Under the pieces are notes generated by a model, which worked only from the letters and a program-made list of their open reading frames with translations, was not told where the DNA came from and searched no databases. This document shows, piece after piece, positions 11,001 through 50,055 of a stretch of DNA of 64,000 bases. Source of the DNA: Taeniopygia guttata. Lineage: Eukaryota; Chordata; Aves; Passeriformes; Estrildidae. The stretch is from contig NC_133027.1 in NCBI RefSeq assembly GCF_048771995.1, positions 64,231,501-64,295,500 on the forward strand. The letters are read 5' to 3'. Positions within the stretch are counted from its first letter, which is position 1. The number at the start of each line of letters is the position of its first letter. Made by a program: the position numbers and the translations under genes.

Positions 11001-13470
11001 TCTCTTGGGTTCTCTTTTCTTCTTTATTAATTTGGTCCCACAAATGTTACGTTTAATAAGGTGCTTCTGCATAGCTAGGAAACCCTTATAAAAAAATCTA
11101 GTTGACACCATTCCACATTTCTGATCTGCCAGTGCCAATATATTTCTTGCATCCTTTTGTGTTCTCCATGTAGTGATTCTCCTTCCATGCATGCCTTAAA
11201 ATAGGGCATTGGTGTTTACGTCAGCAGCAGTTTTAGACATCACAGAGTAGTGCTGCCAGTTCGGCTGATCACAGGATCATTCCTTCTGAACTAACAGTTC
11301 ATTGTCCACCCTGTCATTATCCTATAAAATAAGATCATCATTAGGACTTCTTTCACCATCACTATCTCTTATTTTCCTGCTTCTTTTTTCAGATCTTCAT
11401 CTTTCACCACAAATGTTCCCCTGATTTCCAAGTGTCATTTATCTCAATCTGTGTCATTTTCATTGTGTCAGGCCCTTATCTTTCCTCCAATATTCCTAGA
11501 TAGGTTAGTCATAAACTCAGTGTTGTTCAGCTCCCTGCTCCGCTCAGATTCCTTATGATTATCAGCAAAATTTGGACCTTTCCAGAGAAAAATGCTTGGC
11601 TCCAATTATGAGATGCTTTCCTGCCCATGTACAGCTCACACAGCTGAGAGATTCAAGCATTCAATTTCTAATTTGCTTTATTCTCTCTGCTGCTCACAAG
11701 CAGGTGCTGCTTGGGAAATCAATGACAGCTCCACACGCGAAGCAGCTGCAGGACTGAGCCTTTAATGAGTCTTTCCCATTTCTAATTTTTGTAAGCCAGT
11801 TCTAGCAGCAATCTAAAATAAATGATACATATTGATAATGAAACTGATGCAAGTGAACATTACTAGCAAATGGAAGGATTTAGAAAAGGGAGGAAAAGAC
11901 AAAGACAACTACCTTTTACAAAATAATTCAGTCTGCATTATCATGCCGGAATAGATAATTTCTTTTCTATAACTCACCCTTGACTGACATACCACTGGCA
12001 TTTAAAAGACTTCCCAATTACATTTGATATGTGATTTACAGCATGATCACATCTGAATTGGGCCCAGAAATTTCCCCTGGCAGGTTCAGAAAATGTATGG
12101 TGTTGATGGTTGACTTGGCCCAATTCTGTTCCCATCGTGTGTTGAGAGAAAATGATTTCAAGCTGGAGGAGTATCATTTTAAAATGAAATTACATGACAA
12201 AAATAGATTGTTTCAGGATTCAGTACCTTTTTGAAGTTTCATGCTAGATTTTTACTCACTTATAATGATGTAAAACAGCAGTACCAGAATAACTAGAAAC
12301 AGCTAATACTGCTCTTTCCCTTTATATATGGAGAAGAGTTATTTTCAAACTGCTGATATGCATTCAGGTGTCACCATATGCCTCACCTGAGGGTTTTCTT
12401 TACCTTTTGTGTGATTTTTCAAGTGGAGCTATCCTCGACTCTGCCAAATTCTCCAAGTAGCACACAGCATAATGTATTTATGTAGAGTCTGTCTCTTGGG
12501 CAAGCTGAAGTGGTGGAAATTGCCCGGAGAAAATTGAAACCCTGATAATTGATTTTGCTAGCTCTTAAAGTTTCAAAAGACTTGAATCCTTCCAAGAATA
12601 AATCAAAAACTGTTCAGTAGCAGACCATGGGGATTCCCTCCAGATTCTTAGAGTGGTTTCCTTGCTACACTGCAGAAATTATATTCTTAGTGATGTAGAT
12701 TAAGAATTAAATTATTTGCTTAAAATAGTTGAGTCTGTTGCCTATTGGGGTTTTCTGTGTCAGTTAATTTGGCTGCGTTATTAAGTGCCATTGGTAGCCA
12801 GGATCTTTGAGCTCTGGAAGAAAAAAACGTGGCATACATTAGGTATATGACAAACTCTTCAGGCCATAAAATCTTATTAGAAGGCAAATCACAACCTTCC
12901 AACCTTTTTGTGATTGATGTGGAGCTAGGAAATCTGTAGAAAATTGATATAGTGTGGAATGCAAATATATTATTCCCCCCCCCCACTTTTTTTTTCACAT
13001 TAACACAGGACTAAACAGAAGATAAATTATTCCCAAGAGACCACCATGGAAAATATCCTACTGGTCCTGGTGTTTACAACGTTTCTATCCAAGTAAATTA
13101 AACCCAGTGGAGATTGGTCTTGACAAACTTTTAATTGGAAAATCATAGGAGGCTCCTTATACTGGTTTAATTGTAGGTGCCAATGGCAGAGAGACACTGC
13201 CAAACTCAGCAGCTTTCCGACTTCTAGACCACTCTTCACATGTCGCTGTGCTTCTGTGTCTCAAGATCCATTATGAGGGCTCTTTCTACATTCAAATTAT
13301 ATTTTATGTTTATAGGCATTTCTAAATTCTTCATCCACACTATACTTTCATTATATATTTTGTATACCTGCTTGTTACTGTATATTATCATGTTATAAGT
13401 ATATTATCTTATTATGTAATGACATAAGTATATTATGGTGATATTTGAACAGAACAGATCAATGCTATTT
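8045..13470. other. Gene-free intergenic sequence
   Basis: No exon or RNA gene was recognised. It holds a G-rich run near 9724-9738 and an AT-rich stretch at about 13,290-13,450 just before the CR1 insertion. The segment at about 12,585-12,715 resembles one at about 14,125-14,245 on the other side of that CR1. Confidence 0.4.
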
Positions 13471-14035
13471 CATAGAATCACAGAATCATAGAATGGTTCA
13501 GGTTGGAAGGGACCATCTAGTTCCACCACCCTGGCACAGGCAGGGACACCTTCCACTACACTAGGTTGCTGAAAACCCCATCCAAACTGGCCTTGAGCAC
13601 TTCCAGGAATGAGGCATTTACAATTTCTCTGGGCAACCTGTTCCAATGCCTCACCAACCTCACAGTAAAGAATTTCCTCCTCATATATTATCTAAATCTA
13701 CCATCTCTCAGTTTAAAAAAATTGCCCCTTGTCCTATCACTATCTGTCCATGTAAAAAAATCACACTTTCTCATTTATAAGCTCCCTTTAAGTACTGGAA
13801 GGTTGCTATAAGGTTTCCCCAGATCTTCCCTTCTCCAAGCTGAACAAGCCCAGGAGGGGGTTGTTTCATAGGAGAAGTCCTCCCACATTTTTGTGGCCCT
13901 GCTCTGGCCTTGCTCCAACAGGTCCACACCTTATTTGTGCTGAGCTGGTGAGGTCTCGCAAGGGCAGAATAGAGGAGGAGAATCACCTGCTGGCCATGCT
14001 GCTTTTGATGCAGCAGGATGTGTTTGGCCTTCTAA
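13471..14035 (-). mobile_element. CR1 LINE, 5'-truncated 3' end
   Basis: The plus strand begins with the reverse complement of the CR1 3' terminus (CATAGAATCACAGAATCATA, then GGTTGGAAGGGACC). It continues through the usual segments for 'narrowed to a few phrases': ACCCCATCCAAACTGGCCTTGAGCAC-like and CCAAGCTGAACAAGCCCAG-like blocks, and ends near the TGATGCAGC block. The element lies on the minus strand with its 3' end at 13,471. The upstream part of ORF2 is missing, as is normal for CR1. A short minus-strand frame (13,771-13,986) retains the LIATFQYLKGAYK-type end of ORF2. Similarity to the family as I remember it suggests moderate age. Confidence 0.93.
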
Positions 14036-17000
14036 TGATGTTTATTGTTATAATTGACTGAAATAGTGATATTACAGCACGTGGTTCTATCTCTGCACAC
14101 TGTAATTTGAAAAATGTGTATCTGTCAAAAAATAAACCAAAAACTCTTCAGGAGGAAAGCCATGAAAAACTCATTCAGATTCTTAGAGAAGTTCCTGCAC
14201 AAGAATAAAAAAAATTATGCTCTCATTGATACAGAACTGGCACTGAAGTGGCAGACCATGCTAGTCCACTGACATCTGCATCCCTGTGTGTGACAGGACT
14301 GGGAATGCTAGTCTCCAAATTTCCTTCTGCTGCTGGCTAGCAGGGTCATGGAGCAGAGCAGCTACAAGTTGCAGAGGGATGCAGACAGCCCTTTCCTTGC
14401 CAGTGCAGAAGGCAAGAAAACCTCTTCAGCCTCTTTGCCTTCTGCCAAAAGACTGGCTCCCAGGGGAAATTAGGGCTTCTGCAGAAACTAAGTGTTCATT
14501 TAGGCAGAAGAACAGCTAAGGCTTGCCATTGCTTGTGGTGAAAAAGAAACCCTCAAAACTTTTTCAAGTGGTTTTATCCAACATAGTATTGCCTTCAGTG
14601 TTGGCATTTTTTAAAGCCCTTGAGCAATTGAGAGAGAGACTCTAAACATGAACATCAGTTTTTCACCTAAACTATCCCATGGGACACAGAAAAAACACAC
14701 AAAACTCCCAAAAGCAACATTAGTGCTGGAGGAAGTGGGGAGAGGAAGGAGAAGATGAGAGCTGAATGTTGCAGCTGTGGAAAATGGCCTAGGCAAAGAA
14801 GAGAAGAGGTATGTCAGAGGAAGATAGGAAGGAAACCAAAAAGCTTCAATAGCATTGACTTAATGATGAGCCTGTCCTTCCATTTGGTAAGGCTGAACAC
14901 ATTCAATATTATATAGAGCAAATGACAAATACAGGTAAAAAATTTTTTCCTCCCTTGAGAAGTCTATCCTTCAATAGATTTATGCTGATGATGATTATGT
15001 TTAATCCAGAAATAGACAGTTTGCTTGTGATATTCCCTATGGCCTCCATGGAAATGCCACTCTCTTTGCCAACAAAGAGAGCATAGGTTATTGATATGCA
15101 ATCCAGCTCATAACTGAACACACCTGTAAAATAAACTTGGTTTTGTTCCTGCAAATTCTCAAGGAGTCATCTAGCTTTAATGTGAGGAAGATACATTTCT
15201 CCTCTTTCTCATGTATTAGGGAATGATTTCTTTCTCTTCCCCAAAACAGGAATATGAAATGCCTAAAACTTTGCAAACGCTAAAACCTCAGACATAGTGC
15301 AGGCTTCACAGAAAGCACTCTCAGTCCACTCTCTCCTGAGCTTGCCAGATGTAACCATCCCAGCATGCAGAGTCTAAGTGCCAGTCAGTTGGCTGTCCTC
15401 AGCATGTAAACTGCCTGCATGGCAGTTTCAACACACTCATCTAAATTTCTTCTGAGTTTCCCTTTCCATTCCAAAGACAGTTATTTCAATTCACAGCCCA
15501 AAATCCAGCAGATCTCTTTTAATCTTCTGAAGCTACACCCACATACTCCCCACAAACTTAGTAATACTGATTTTATCTGTGCTTTTCTATTTCCTGACTC
15601 TACCACAGACTGCTTTATTTACTTGCATATTTAGGAACAACTCAGAATACATGACTTTGTACTACTTGTAGCTGTTTGTTATAATGATGACCACAACTCA
15701 TTTCCCATTATCAGTGCACTCTGATGTCTCAGGGACATGACCAAGATCCCAGTACCCAGTGAATCCCATCATTTCATTTGAGCTGTGATAAGGGTTCCCA
15801 TACATGAAGGCAGGCTGTTACAGAAACGAGCTGACACATAATAGCTTTAACCCCAGTGAAAGAGAGCAAAGCTGAATCCGTCTTTCCTTGTGTTTGCCAA
15901 GGAGTGAAGATATGCCAGAGTAAGTTTCTGCAGCTCAGCTGTTACTTAGCTCCTTGGTAGCTCAGTTGTGCATTTTGATCTCAGACCTGATTTTATTTCA
16001 AAAGTGAACAGGGACTGGAACAGGAGAATTTTTCAGTCAAATCAAGAGGAGCACAAGGAGCCCATACAAACACTCTTATCTTCACTGGTATTCTGATCTC
16101 TCACACTGCCCTATCACAAACATCGCCAGAGTTTTATCTTCTCTCAAAACACATCCAGCCAGCTTCCAACCCTCTCCAAAAGATTTTCTACAGAAGCCCC
16201 AGACCTTGCAAGTTCACTCCTTTTCATTACCCCTAAATCAGTGACTTCCTTAGGAATACTACCAAGGCACTACCAGTGTCTGAAGAAAATTGGAAGAACC
16301 GATTTTTCCTGAAGCCACAATGCCCACGCATCCCCAAATTATAGGAGCTACCTCTTCCAAGTAAAGAAATAAGACTAATGAGAAACCACCTCAAGTGTGA
16401 CCTTTTTGCCCCACCATCTCCACAAATATAGCAAGACCTTTAGTCCTCTCCAGTAAAAATCTGAGATGCTGCTAACATACAGACTATTTCTGAGCTGGTA
16501 CTTCTTGATATTGAGCTGCCCAGTACTGCTTTCTCTGACATCCCTTGTAAATCAGGCACAAAGCATTTCTGGCTCTTCTGTTGTCATGGATTAGTCTGAA
16601 GCTTACTCCAAACCATTATAGTATAAATTTGCTTTGCCACCCCTTGCTCTGGGCCTCTTTGTTTTTCACTGGAGACCAAGTCCCATCTTTCTTCTCATAG
16701 CCCTGGCTCCCACTTCCAGTACCAGCCTATCGTTTCTCCACTGTTTGCATATCTGTGCATTAAACTGACCTACATCTCCTTCTAGGGAGTGGGTAGCAGA
16801 TGGTGCTTAGGTGATATGGCGTCTCAAGATGGTGCTTGAGTGGCTTGTGGGTCACAGAAGAGGGAAATGCTGGTTGCCGCATAAGTAGCGTGCAGCTGAG
16901 GTCCCTGGGGAGCACTGTGCATGTTTGTATCAACAACTTTGGGCCAACATGAACCAGCATGGTCACATGCAGAAAGTAGGTCAGAAGGTTATCTTGGCTG

Positions 17001-17077
17001 CAATTTTTGTTTGGGAGCTGCTGGGATCGGGGGCAGCTACACCACTCACCACTTTTAGCATCACTGGATGGAAAAGT
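14036..17077. other. Gene-free intergenic sequence
   Basis: No exon or RNA gene was recognised. The first 200 bases contain the second member of a diverged duplicated segment (about 14,125-14,245). Short frames on both strands look like chance. Confidence 0.4.
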
Positions 17078-17478
17078 TGGTCAACAGAGGACCACCATGG
17101 TTGCTGGCGCTGGAGCACTTGTCCTGTGAGGAGAGGCTGGATATTCAGCCTGGAAAAGGGACAGCTTTGGAGGAGATTATGAAGAAAATAGAGATAGGGT
17201 CTTTATAGGAGTGTAAAGCAGGAAGACAAGAGGCAATAGGCACAAGCAGGAACAAGAGAAGTTAAGGCTAGGCAGAAAGAGAAACTTTTTCAGTGCCATG
17301 ACTGTCAAGCCAGATAAGAGGCTTCCCAGGGAGATCATGCAGTCTCCATCCACAAAGGTTTTAAAGACTAATTTAAAGCCCTGAGAGACCTAGTCTGAGA
17401 TCACAGCTGAGCTTCCCTCAAGCAAGAGCTTAAACTAAAGATGTCCTGTGGTCTCTTCTAGCCAGTGAGTCTATGATT
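17078..17478 (+). mobile_element. CR1 LINE fragment, older
   Basis: The plus strand follows the CR1 3' region in order: GGAGCACTTGTCCTGTGAGGA, a GGCTGGATATTCAGCCTGGA block, AGGCTTCCCAGGGAGATCATGCAGTCTCCATCC, and a terminal TCTTCTAGCCAGTGAGTCTATGATTA resembling the CR1 end. Quotes here are read in short blocks and the copy is clearly diverged from the others in the window. It is 5'-truncated. Confidence 0.8.
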
Positions 17479-20400
17479 AGGAATCAGTTTGTTTTTAACA
17501 AATCCTGCCCAAATCCAAGACTGCAAAGGGCAGTCACAGCTGGGAGTTCACATTATGGAAATCCATCCCAGTCTTTGTGGTAGACACTGAAAAATTCAAC
17601 CAAGTTCGACCAATCCATTGTCAATACAGACAAATTTCACACAGCACAACCCCTCAAGTCATTGAGGGATTAAGACTTAAATTTGAAGGGCAGCAGCTGT
17701 GTAAGTATCCTTCCTTTATTTTCTCTTTCTGAGGGTCCAAGTCTCTAATCTCTCATGCTATCTCTGTCAGAGCGGGGAATAGCCAACATAGCTGGCTCAT
17801 GCTGCCAGCCAGCAGGCAGCGTCCCCTGCGCCTATCAGAGACAGTCCCTGCACAGTGCACACTCAGTCCCTGCACTGTTTGCTCCTCCTGTGTCATTCTG
17901 TCCTTCCCTCCTCACTTGGTCTTCCCGTCATTCTTTCCTCAGTGGCAGGATTACAGAACCTGTTGCTGCCGTGCCCTTGTCTGAGCTTTCTGCCTGACTT
18001 TTTTCCTCTGCTCAGACCTTCTCTTTGCTCCGGTAAGTCTGATGAACGCCTTCCTTGCTGTCACTGCTTGGTGACATGGCACAAGGGCTTTAATGTAAGT
18101 ACTTCCCTTTGGGAGCGTCAATCTGCATTTTCTAGGAACAGCCCTAGGAAAGTCAGGGCACCATGTGACATCTGAGGAAAACAGGAAGGTATCCAAGGCT
18201 GTTGGTGAAAGTAAGAAATTCTTGTCTTAAGAGTGATCAGAGAAATTTAGGATTACTTTGGTAGCACTTGCGCTTGCATTGAATTGAGACCAGGGGCCAT
18301 GCATGGTCTGTTACAACAGACCAGTGGTCAAGATTCAGGTGCCACATGAGAGGTGAGGCAGGAGGCTTCAAAAAGCCTCCAAGTGTGGTTCTGAGCCAAA
18401 CTGCCACAAAACCTCCAAACTTTTGTTCAGTTTTGTACTAGAAAATTGCACATAAATCATAAAGCTCTTCAAATGCAGTGGGTAGCTGATACAGCTGATT
18501 TTATCTCTGCTTTCTAAAGTAACATACAGGGCAGTGTCTATCTAGACTGTAAGAAGGCACTTGTACTTTTCTGTAGGATGATCGGAGCTACAGTAGCAGG
18601 GGCAATTCCAGAGTTTAATGTTTGCTCCTTTGAGGTGTCACTGCAGACCAATCTGATGTTATATGAAGACAAAAAAATCAGATTTTATCAGCATGTGTTG
18701 GCTAGTGCAAATATATGTAAAACTTTGTTTTAGAGAAATGTGTGTGTATGTGAACTTTGAGCATAAAGTGCTAAATACCATCACTAATTTTAGAAGAGCT
18801 TAAAATAGCTCCTGGCTTCAGAGCAGGTGCCATGTGTCCTTCTGCTGAATACATGGGGATGCAAAAGCTAAATATAGACCAGTCTGTAAACCCTCTAGAA
18901 GTTCAAGCTGCAAGAAAGAAATCAGGAAGCAAATCCCATGACAAAGAAGGGGAAGCATACTGTTTATAAAAGCTAAACAAAACTCTGTGACAGTCTTCAA
19001 AGACAAGCTAAGAAGATGCTTGTGTTTTGATCATGCCAGGAGGGTGCCTGGGCAGCAGAGCCAGCTTCCAGCAGTGTGAGAGGTGGAGTGGCACACCCCA
19101 GCACAGGAGCAGTTTTCCCAGCAGCAGTGGGATGGCTATTGCAGCTCTGCTAAATCAGTCATTGGCCCTTGCCTACTGACCTTTTAGTTTGGAAATACTG
19201 ACTATTTTCAAAGCACAGTGAAGGCAAATTGTGCTGTAAATGTGAAATATTGAGGGATATAGTTGCAGACAAACAAACTCAGCATGTAACCAGACTGATC
19301 TGAGGCGCACACTTTTACTCTTGTCTCTGGGTGCAGCTGTGGCCGTGCTGTGTGCTCAGCTATGCTGAGAGTTCCATTTCTGTCCTGAGTTATCCCAAGT
19401 TCTTAATGGAGGAAGGAGAATGGAGTAGAGTCTTTCTGACAGTGGGGAGGCAGCAGCACCCTCTGGCTCTTGGGAGTGTTCCCCACTGAAGGAGAGGAGG
19501 ACCACAGCAACTATTTGTAGGCAGCAACCACAAGTGTCAAGTTTCCATCCAAAACACCAGGGCCAAGAAAGGAGCTGATCTCGCAGCTGTGGAACAGGTC
19601 CAGGATTTGGGAATGCAGGACAAAAATTGTAAAAAGTAAAAGATGCAATGCTCAGACTCAGTCAGACTGACCAGTCCTCCCCCTTACCATAAAACAGAGT
19701 AAGGCTGTGTTAGAAATTCAGGTGTCTGGAGGCAACAGTAATGCTAGTAGGAGTTGCAAAACTGAAGAGGTGGCCAGTCTAAAATTGGGCAAGTCTGAAA
19801 AACCAAGGAATTCCTCTTCTGGACTCAGTCACCTAATTTTTAGGCATTACTGTGTTTAAGATAGAGTATAGTGTAAACACTTTGGGTCTTGCTGAAATTG
19901 GCACCAAAAGTCTTTTATGGCCTGATAAGGGAGAATTCCTTGTGTACATCAAGGTTAATCAGGCTGGAGTACAAGGGACAGCTGGGGCCAACTGCAGTAA
20001 AAACTCCCAGCATCAAAGGCTGTCAGTAGGCAACTCTCAGATGCTGTGACTCCCTCAACATAAACTGCACCACTGTTGAAGCTGTTGTGCAAAACAAAGT
20101 ATACAAGTCTTCACAGGCATTGTGTTTGTGCTGGAAAGCAGTTATCAGAACTCTGGTTTAGCCTGAGGAAGAACAAAATAAAACATTAGGATATTTATTT
20201 GTGTGTGTAAATACAACTGCTAATATGACCCAGCAGGTTGGCACCTTTGGGTTAGAAGTTCATTGCTGTGTATTTCTGGGGTTCCTGCCTGCTCAGCATT
20301 CTGGGCTGGTGGGTGGAAACTCAGCAGATGTGAATTGCCATGGTTTCAGACTGATTATAACTAATCCCTTTCTAGCCAGGAATGTATGTTAGGGAAGATT

Positions 20401-22400
20401 TCCTGCAAGGCCAGCTTGTAAACATTTTGTGTCCTTGATTCTAATCATCCAGTTGCTCTTTCATTCACCCATGTTTTTCCCTTGTTACTGAGACACATAA
20501 TGCCACAGTTGATCAGTTGATTTAAAGCCTACAGTATTTGGAGACATGCTTTGTGATTCACATAAGAGGAAACCTTTAGACAGAGAGTGCTACCACATGA
20601 ATGATGAAGTTGGGAGGCAGCCAAGTGAGAGAGTCGGGGTACAGAAAGAACATCAGCTTATACTTTCTTACAAAGAAAGGAAGATAGTCAGAAAATAAAT
20701 TAATATTTGGAAATGGAGCATTTTGCAGTCCTGCTCTGTGATGAACATATTACAAAAATAGCTATTTTGAATTGGAATATACTTTCTGAGAGTTTTATTC
20801 TGCCTAAACAAAAGCTGGTAGTCCTGGGTTTCCTAGCTGATTGATTGCCGCTGCCAATTATCTCAAATTAATGATTGCAACAGTAAATACTAGTCTGAAC
20901 ATGTCAGAGATAAACACATATTTTGTGGAGTGTCTAGCTTAGCCTTTACAATGCTTTTACTGACCTTGAATTAGTTGGCAGTCAATTACCTCTAGTTAAA
21001 ACAGATCTCAAAAAGGAGGCTAAAATTTGTGCTATCTGGAATTATTTACTTAAATTGCACATATACTATCTAATTTTTTAATGTAGATTAAACTCAATAT
21101 GATATCAAATCAGATTGCTATAATTTCACAATCATTTTGCAGTGATATAATGACTATGCCACAAGGAGTGAGGAAAGAATGGGACAAGATTGTGTGACAG
21201 GTCTGCGAGACCAGGTTCGGATGCATTCCTGAGCCATTTCTGCTGGCAAGTTGTATCTATGGGTGGACTGCAGGGGCATGGATTTATAGCTAACTGTTTT
21301 CAAGCGCTTCCTGAACCAACTCAAAGCTTTCAATTATTTGCTTGAGAGATGATCATTCATTTGACTATCTTATCTGCAAGCCTGGTTATATAGCTAGAAA
21401 ATCAGATCTTCAAAAATGTTGCCTTAGTGATGGCCATCGCTGCATTTCTAAATATCACTTTGACTGGGGAGAATTTAAAAACACTGAGTCATTTATTACA
21501 GTAAATGACATATCTTTATCATGTAATGCCTTTGGTCAAGTTTACTGTTTTGAAAGCTGTAGAAATTTAGACACTATAGAAAACATATGTTACAGCCTGT
21601 TTGAACAGGGAACAAAATGCTTCCCAGTTAACTCCATGTTTTCAAAATCTTTTAAAAAATAAGAAAGCAACCACTTCAGATGCTGGAAAGAACCAACCAC
21701 GTTAGCTTTTCCCCTCTTCCCCACTGGCATCATTGTAAATCATGTTATTAAGGAAAGGAACAAAAATCAGTCTGGAACAGCAAGACAAAGGACTCATGGC
21801 TGGAAAGAGCACAGAGTCTGCAGTCAAGCAGTAGTGGGGGTTAGCTGCAGATCAAGGTCCAGCTGTGCACCCCACACCTCTGCACTACTTCATGAGGGCA
21901 ACACAGATGTGCCAGCAGCCTCTCCCTCTGAGAGGGAAGGGGCCTTCACTACTCTGAGCTTTCCTGGTGCCCAGGATGCCCTTGCTGGCAACCTCATTAC
22001 CAGGTCCTGGGTAAACCAGAGCAGGAAAACTGATATGTTGGGGGCTCTGTATTTGCCTGGCTGAGTGCAGCTGCTCAAAAACCTGAGAAAACAAAAACCT
22101 CCCTTTGCAAACTGGGAATAAATTAGCTGAAATTTGGCCCACAGAACACCATGGGCAATCAAACTATGTTATGTGTGGTTGGTTTTATTTCATTGTGATT
22201 TATTCTGTAGTTCGTACTTTGTCAAAGAAGCTGTCAGCAGCACGCAGCAAGTACAAGAGAAGGGTGGTTTATAGCTGTTAATCTTATTCTTTGCTGTTAT
22301 TGTGACAGTACAAACCACGTCACTTGTAGATGAAGCACCATGCTGGGCTTTTCAAGGGCACAGTGCAATTTTCAGTGCACCAGTTTAATTAAAATATTTT
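17479..22400. other. Gene-free upstream region of TXLNB
   Basis: No exon or RNA gene was recognised. An AT-rich block at about 20,820-21,130 carries homeodomain-type motifs, including TGATTGAT at 20,838-20,845 and TTAATGATTG just after it, and may be a conserved noncoding element. An open frame of 106 codons at 21,342-21,662 shows no recognisable domain and is probably chance. Confidence 0.4.
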
Positions 22401-22419
22401 TTGTGATTATTGACCTAAG

Positions 22420-22501
22420 ATGTGTCAACAGGAGAGAAACAGGAAATGAAACTAATGCAGCTCTGAAGTGAAGCTGCCCATATCAGAAGACAGTGTTGCA
22501 G
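22420..22501 (+). other. TXLNB: Candidate non-coding first exon of TXLNB
   Basis: The first coding exon begins with an AG acceptor 14 bases before the start codon, so at least one 5' non-coding exon must exist. A strong donor-like CAG|GTAAAC occurs with GT at 22,502-22,503, giving a 377-bp intron to that acceptor. The start of the exon is a guess: AT-rich TTTAATTAAAATATT at about 22,385 could be a TATA-like core and CACTTG at about 22,322 an E-box. The CpG island at 3.3-3.8 kb is the main rival. Confidence 0.25.
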
Positions 22502-22892
22502 GTAAACAGATCAAGAAAAGTAAACATTTGGCAAATATTTTATTCAAGAAAGAAAATGGTATAAGTGACTGGGGTGTCATTTCATGTGTCATTTCTGGCA
22601 GTGGGAATAAGAGGTTTTCCTTTTTGAAGTGTTAGATTTGGGTAGGCTTTTCTCTTGGAAATTATATAATTTGCCTTTCTCTTTGCAGGCAAATCACCTT
22701 GGTTATTTATCTAAGTGTGACATATTTGTCAAGCCAGAACTAATGGATAAGCTGCCATCCCAAATTTCACACAAAATCACTCACATGCTGGCCAAGCTTT
22801 GGGAACAGCTTGATGGCAAATTCGTTATATGGCTAGTTCTATGCCTTTAAATTAACTCTCCGTTTGTTCTTCTGTCAGGGGCTGCACTAAGC

Positions 22893-49615
<26,723 letters not shown>

Positions 49616-50055
49616 AGACACCGTGTGTCCAGGCTTGTCTTCACAAACCAGAGCGCTGTTTTATCTTCTAAATAGATATCTTTTTTTTAAGAAACAAAAA
49701 TCGATTCCTAAAACACACTCATGTATTTGTATGCAAATGCAATGCACTTCTCTTTGCTTCCACTATCCAGTAATAATGGGTCTTCAAATTTTGCAGTCCT
49801 TCATCTGCTTGAAGTATATTTTCTTAATGACGTGGAAATACAATGAAATCACAGGACCTTTTTTTCCCAGGCATAATGAGTCATCTCATTCAGGAAAATA
49901 ATTTTAATGTTTCACTTCCATGTTTCAAAAACTAATGCAACTCTCATGCATATATTTAAAGACTCATAATTAATTCTATCTATTTATTTTGACATTGCAT
50001 AAAAGGTGGCCTAGTTGGACACAAAGTGACTTTAATAAATGAGGTGAAAGCAATC
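49616..50055 (+). other. TXLNB: TXLNB 3' UTR (end tentative)
   Basis: AT-rich sequence follows the TGA and reaches the first canonical AATAAA at 50,034-50,039. The end is an inference; a longer 3' UTR using a later signal is possible. A plus-strand frame continuing to 49,901 is a shadow of the repeat-bearing exon. Confidence 0.5.
50034..50039 (+). terminator. Candidate TXLNB poly(A) signal
   Basis: Canonical AATAAA about 420 bases after the stop codon, with a weak GU-rich segment (TGTGGTC) some 50 bases further on. Confidence 0.45.

Noticed and set aside
21342-21662. 106-codon plus-strand frame upstream of TXLNB
   Set aside because: No recognisable domain, no splice or poly(A) context and AT-rich composition like its surroundings.
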